DNA of 64,000 bases from an uncultured bacterium (GTDB lineage: Bacteria; Pseudomonadota; Alphaproteobacteria; Sphingomonadales; Sphingomonadaceae). The notes beneath the pieces are model-generated. The model searched no databases and was not told the origin of the DNA. It was given only the letters and a program-made list of their open reading frames with translations. Position 1 is the first letter of the stretch; each line of letters opens with the position of its first letter. Shown one piece after another: positions 61,896-64,000 of this stretch. The stretch is from positions 350,456 to 414,455 of the forward strand of contig CALOGB020000055.1 in the NCBI GenBank assembly GCA_942636505.2. The letters run 5' to 3'. Made by a program: the position numbers and the translations under genes.

Positions 61896-62594
61896 ATGAT
61901 TTTGGCAAATCCCATAGTGTCGCGACGCGTTCTCATCGGCGGCGCTGCCGCACTCGCAGTGCCGGGTGTGGTCGGCGCGGTCCCCCTTCCGGTCCAGCCG
62001 GGCAAGGCTGTGCTGGGCGGTCGTGACGGCGGTTGGGTTAACGAGCCGAGACGCTGGAGTGTCGATGCCGCGGGCGATCTATCCGTCTTTACCGACAAGG
62101 GCAGCGATTTCTGGCGTGAGACGCATTACGGCTTTACGCGCGACAGTGGCCATTTTCTAGGTTTCGAGACTCCGTCGGCATTCACCGCGCAACTGCGCGT
62201 TCGTGGCAATTACGAGAAACTCTACGACCAGGCGGGCATCATGGTGCGCGTGGATGAACGGCGTTGGGTCAAGGCCGGGATCGAGTTGTCCGATGGCCGC
62301 GCGATGCTGAGCAGCGTCCTGACCGACGGTAAGTCGGATTGGGCAATTGGTCCGTACGAACATGACGCGGAGAATTTCTGGATGCGTGCGACTGTCGCCA
62401 AGGGCGTCTTGCGCTTGCAGGTGTCGGCGGACGGCAAGACTTGGCCGCTCGTGCGTCTTGCACCGTTTCCGGTTGCAGCATCCTATCGGGTAGGACCAAT
62501 GGCCTGCACGCCTGAACGCGACGGGCTGCACATTCATTTCTCGGATCTCAGCATTACCCCACCATTGGGTAAGGATCTGCACGACCTGAGCTGA
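61896..62594 (+). CDS. DUF1349 (concanavalin-like) secreted protein
   Basis: 232 residues from ATG 61896. The N-terminus SRRVLIGGAAALAVPGVVGA resembles a Tat or Sec signal. The mature part has the DUF1349 pattern: RRWSVDAAGDLSVFTDKGSD, then YDQAGIMVRVDERRWVKAGI and LRLQVSADGKTWPLVRLAPF, a beta-sandwich found in YesU/regulation-of-enolase-like proteins. It is followed by an acetyltransferase gene 10 bp later and is likely regulated by the divergent TetR. Confidence 0.85.
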   Translation: MILANPIVSRRVLIGGAAALAVPGVVGAVPLPVQPGKAVLGGRDGGWVNEPRRWSVDAAGDLSVFTDKGSDFWRETHYGFTRDSGHFLGFETPSAFTAQLRVRGNYEKLYDQAGIMVRVDERRWVKAGIELSDGRAMLSSVLTDGKSDWAIGPYEHDAENFWMRATVAKGVLRLQVSADGKTWPLVRLAPFPVAASYRVGPMACTPERDGLHIHFSDLSITPPLGKDLHDLS

Positions 62595-62604
62595 GTGAGA
62601 ATCG

Positions 62605-63156
62605 ATGACCGAAAAGGAAAAGATGCTCCGCGGCGACCTGTACACCGCTGCCGATGCCGAGTTGGCCGCAGATGGCGCGCGTGCCGCAACGTGGGTGACC
62701 CGCTACAACACTGCGTCCGCCGCACCGGCTTCTGATCGGCACGCGATGCTAGTCGCGGGCATGGGCCACGCAGGGAACGGTGTCGTTGTGCGGTCGCCGT
62801 TCCATTGCGACTACGGCTACAACATCCATTTGGAAGACGGCGTTTTCCTAAACTTTGGCTGTATCGTGCTAGACGTCGTCGCAGTGCGGATCGGTACGGG
62901 AACACAGATCGGACCAGGCGTGCAGATTTTGACCGCTGACCATCCGCGCGATGCGTCGTTGCGAGCGAAGCTGCTCGAATTCGGCCGTCCGGTGACGATC
63001 GGCCGCAACGTCTGGATCGGGGCGGGCGTACTGGTCTTGCCTGGCGTGACAATCGGCGACGACGCGATCATCGGTGCCGGTAGCGTCGTTACCCGCGATG
63101 TACTCGCTGGCACGACAGTCGTCGGCAACCCGGCGCGCGCGCTGGCAAATACCTGA
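62605..63156 (+). CDS. Sugar O-acetyltransferase (maltose/galactoside acetyltransferase family)
   Basis: 183 residues, normal length. The N-terminal EKEKMLRGDLYTAADAELAA is diagnostic of the LacA/Maa family, and the left-handed beta-helix region has many hexapeptide turns: IGTGTQIGPGVQILTADHP (His likely catalytic), VTIGRNVWIGAGVLVLPGVT and IGDDAIIGAGSVV, ending in GNPARAL. It acetylates a sugar using acetyl-CoA. Operon partner of the DUF1349 protein. Confidence 0.93.
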   Translation: MTEKEKMLRGDLYTAADAELAADGARAATWVTRYNTASAAPASDRHAMLVAGMGHAGNGVVVRSPFHCDYGYNIHLEDGVFLNFGCIVLDVVAVRIGTGTQIGPGVQILTADHPRDASLRAKLLEFGRPVTIGRNVWIGAGVLVLPGVTIGDDAIIGAGSVVTRDVLAGTTVVGNPARALANT

Positions 63157-63200
63157 CGACTTCAGATCAACAATACTCAGAGCCCCACAGAGGACGATAC

Positions 63201-63418
63201 ATGCATCGGCTGTGGTTTTGCGATCGTTGCATGCCGTACGCCCTTGCCGTGCTACGCTTGGTCACAGGACTGATATTCCGTCTCACAAGGTTCAGAAGCT
63301 TCTCAAGTTTGCCGCTGCGCCGACAGATTTCCAAACAGTGCTATCCTTAATGTAAGCCGGTGCCGTCTTCGAACTGTTCGAAGGCCTGGTGATTGTTATC
63401 GAACTGGAAAGCCGACGA
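63201..63418 (+). pseudogene. Frameshifted DoxX-family fragment
   Basis: From 63231 one frame reads MPYALAVLRLVTGLIF, a DoxX-type start; after a shift near 63275 the next frame continues SHKVQKLLKFAAAPTDFQ, matching the DoxX GTQKLLGF-type region, then meets TAA at 63353 and goes on with AGAVFELFEGLVIVIELE, which fits the following DoxX helix. The rest of the family is missing. Thus a frameshift, an internal stop and truncation are all visible. Confidence 0.5.
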
Positions 63419-63541
63419 ACATTGCCTCGAACAGATAGTAGCGGCGACGGCTTTATCGCAGGTTGTTCGCCTGCCGGCCAACTATGGAGCGCCGTACGTC
63501 CACGCGATCACCGAGCGCGATAGGCATGTGGCATCCGATGA

Positions 63542-63730
63542 GCCAGCAGTCGTCGGCAGACGATCCGTGCTTTCATCGAGAAGATCGTGGTGCCGCCAGG
63601 TAGCGCGCGAGGCGGCAAAAGCCGCTCCATCCAGCTGCACGGCGATGTCTACCGTATGCTGGCGTTTGCGGGGCCTGCGTGTAGCCCGAACGCACAAAAG
63701 CCCCTGTCCGTTGGACAAGGGCTTTTGTGA
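63542..63730 (+). pseudogene. Remnant of a serine-recombinase C-terminal region
   Basis: After an in-frame stop at 63539, the frame reads RRQTIRAFIEKIVVPPGSAR then GGKSRSIQLHGDVYRMLAFA and stops at 63728-63730. This resembles the C-terminal end of large serine recombinases (the IERIVVxPG...IELHGDLAxLLALA pattern). A weakly related piece, APYVHAITERDRHVASDEPA, lies just upstream in another frame, suggesting a frameshift near 63545. No catalytic domain is present. It ends 7 bp before the tRNA-fMet 3' end, a place where mobile elements often insert. Confidence 0.45.
63695..63727 (-). terminator. Terminator of the rRNA operon after tRNA-fMet
   Basis: Arms CAAAAGCCCCTGTCC and GGACAAGGGCTTTTG pair over 15 bp with one mismatch around a 3-base loop. 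On the minus strand the stem ends in TTTTG. It follows the tRNA-fMet 3' end by about 10 bp. Confidence 0.8.
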
Positions 63731-63736
63731 TAGATT

Positions 63737-63813
<77 letters not shown>

Positions 63814-63820
63814 CCGAGAT

Positions 63821-63845
63821 CCCATCGAAGTTGTACTTCGATGGG
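63821..63845. other. Perfect hairpin in the 5S-tRNA spacer
   Basis: CCCATCGAAGT-TGT-ACTTCGATGGG: 11-bp perfect stem with a 3-base loop, 8 bp from the tRNA 5' end. It would lie in the precursor between 5S and tRNA-fMet and could serve as an RNase processing signal. The rest of the spacer up to 63935 shows nothing recognisable. Confidence 0.6.
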
Positions 63846-63935
63846 GACCCGAGTGTCCGCGTTGTGCGGAACTGAGTGTATGGGACGTTGTGAATGGGTT
63901 TTGATATTGTGTGTATGCATGTTGCACGGGCTTCA

Positions 63936-64000
63936 ATGCCTGGCGACGACCTACTCTTCCATCGCTTGAGCGATAGTACCATTGGCGCAGTCGGGTTTCA
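63936..64000 (-). rRNA. 5S ribosomal RNA (3' part, continues beyond the window)
   Basis: The last 65 bases, read on the minus strand, contain GACTGCGCCAATGGTACTAT, then CAAGCGATGGAAGAGTAGGT and CGTCGCCAGGCA, the conserved 3' half of bacterial 5S rRNA. The 5' half lies outside. 23S and 16S genes are expected further right. Confidence 0.93.

Overview
The window is high-GC DNA from an alphaproteobacterium, most likely a Sphingomonas-type member of the Sphingomonadaceae. The basis is the Cys-less MucR protein, the dispersed inverted repeats, the layout of the flagellar genes and the 5S/tRNA-fMet end of an rRNA operon. This is judged by eye from family knowledge; no database search was run.

Layout. 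(1) 1-14.7 kb is an exopolysaccharide locus. A tightly overlapped minus-strand series (11160 down to 2376) encodes a GT4, a GT2, a Wzx-like flippase, two more GT4 enzymes, a Wzy/O-antigen-ligase-type polymerase and a GT-C-like membrane protein. Below a short gap lie a WecG/TagA/CpsF transferase and a membrane-anchored BNR/Asp-box protein that runs off the left edge. A plus-strand acyltransferase-3/SGNH protein and a second Wzy/ligase-type protein complete the locus. (2) 15.0 kb: mucR lies exactly between the polysaccharide and flagellar loci. (3) 15.6-51.0 kb is a nearly complete flagellar regulon. It holds motAB; flgBCDEFGHIJKL on the minus strand; a second reduced MotA/MotB-like pair with flgA; flgM-flgN; sltF-like-flhA-fliA; fliC; a sigma54 activator with fliEFGHIJKLMNOPQR-flhB; and fliD-fliS. 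Three sigma54-type sites and three sigma28-type sites can be read directly, and they fit a two-tier cascade. flhF, flhG and rpoN are not in the window. (4) 51.0-56.3 kb is housekeeping: a CorA/ZntB-like transporter, a siroheme-synthase-type dehydrogenase, lysA, an LptM-like lipoprotein, argH and a divergent TlpA-like thioredoxin. (5) 56.5-60.3 kb holds two small compact operons: tspO-DUF393-DUF427, and a four-gene unit with a DUF2188-like protein, a methyltransferase, a small membrane protein and a second LysA-like decarboxylase. (6) 60.3-63.7 kb is looser and partly decayed. It has a TetR regulator divergent from a DUF1349 protein and a sugar acetyltransferase, with a perfect palindrome between them, then broken DoxX and recombinase remnants. 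(7) The right edge holds tRNA-fMet and the 3' part of 5S rRNA, the end of an rRNA operon on the minus strand.

How it works together. The sigma54 activator probably fires the early hook-basal-body, export and fliA promoters; FliA, restrained by FlgM, then fires fliC, fliD-fliS and flgM-flgN. MucR, a known switch between polysaccharide synthesis and motility in other alphaproteobacteria, sits between the two loci it might co-ordinate. Dispersed palindromic repeats fill several intergenic gaps and one appears to lie inside the 5' coding part of fliP. The less explained parts are the stator pair lacking a first membrane helix, the flagellin with a short-repeat central domain, and the lysA-paralogue operon.
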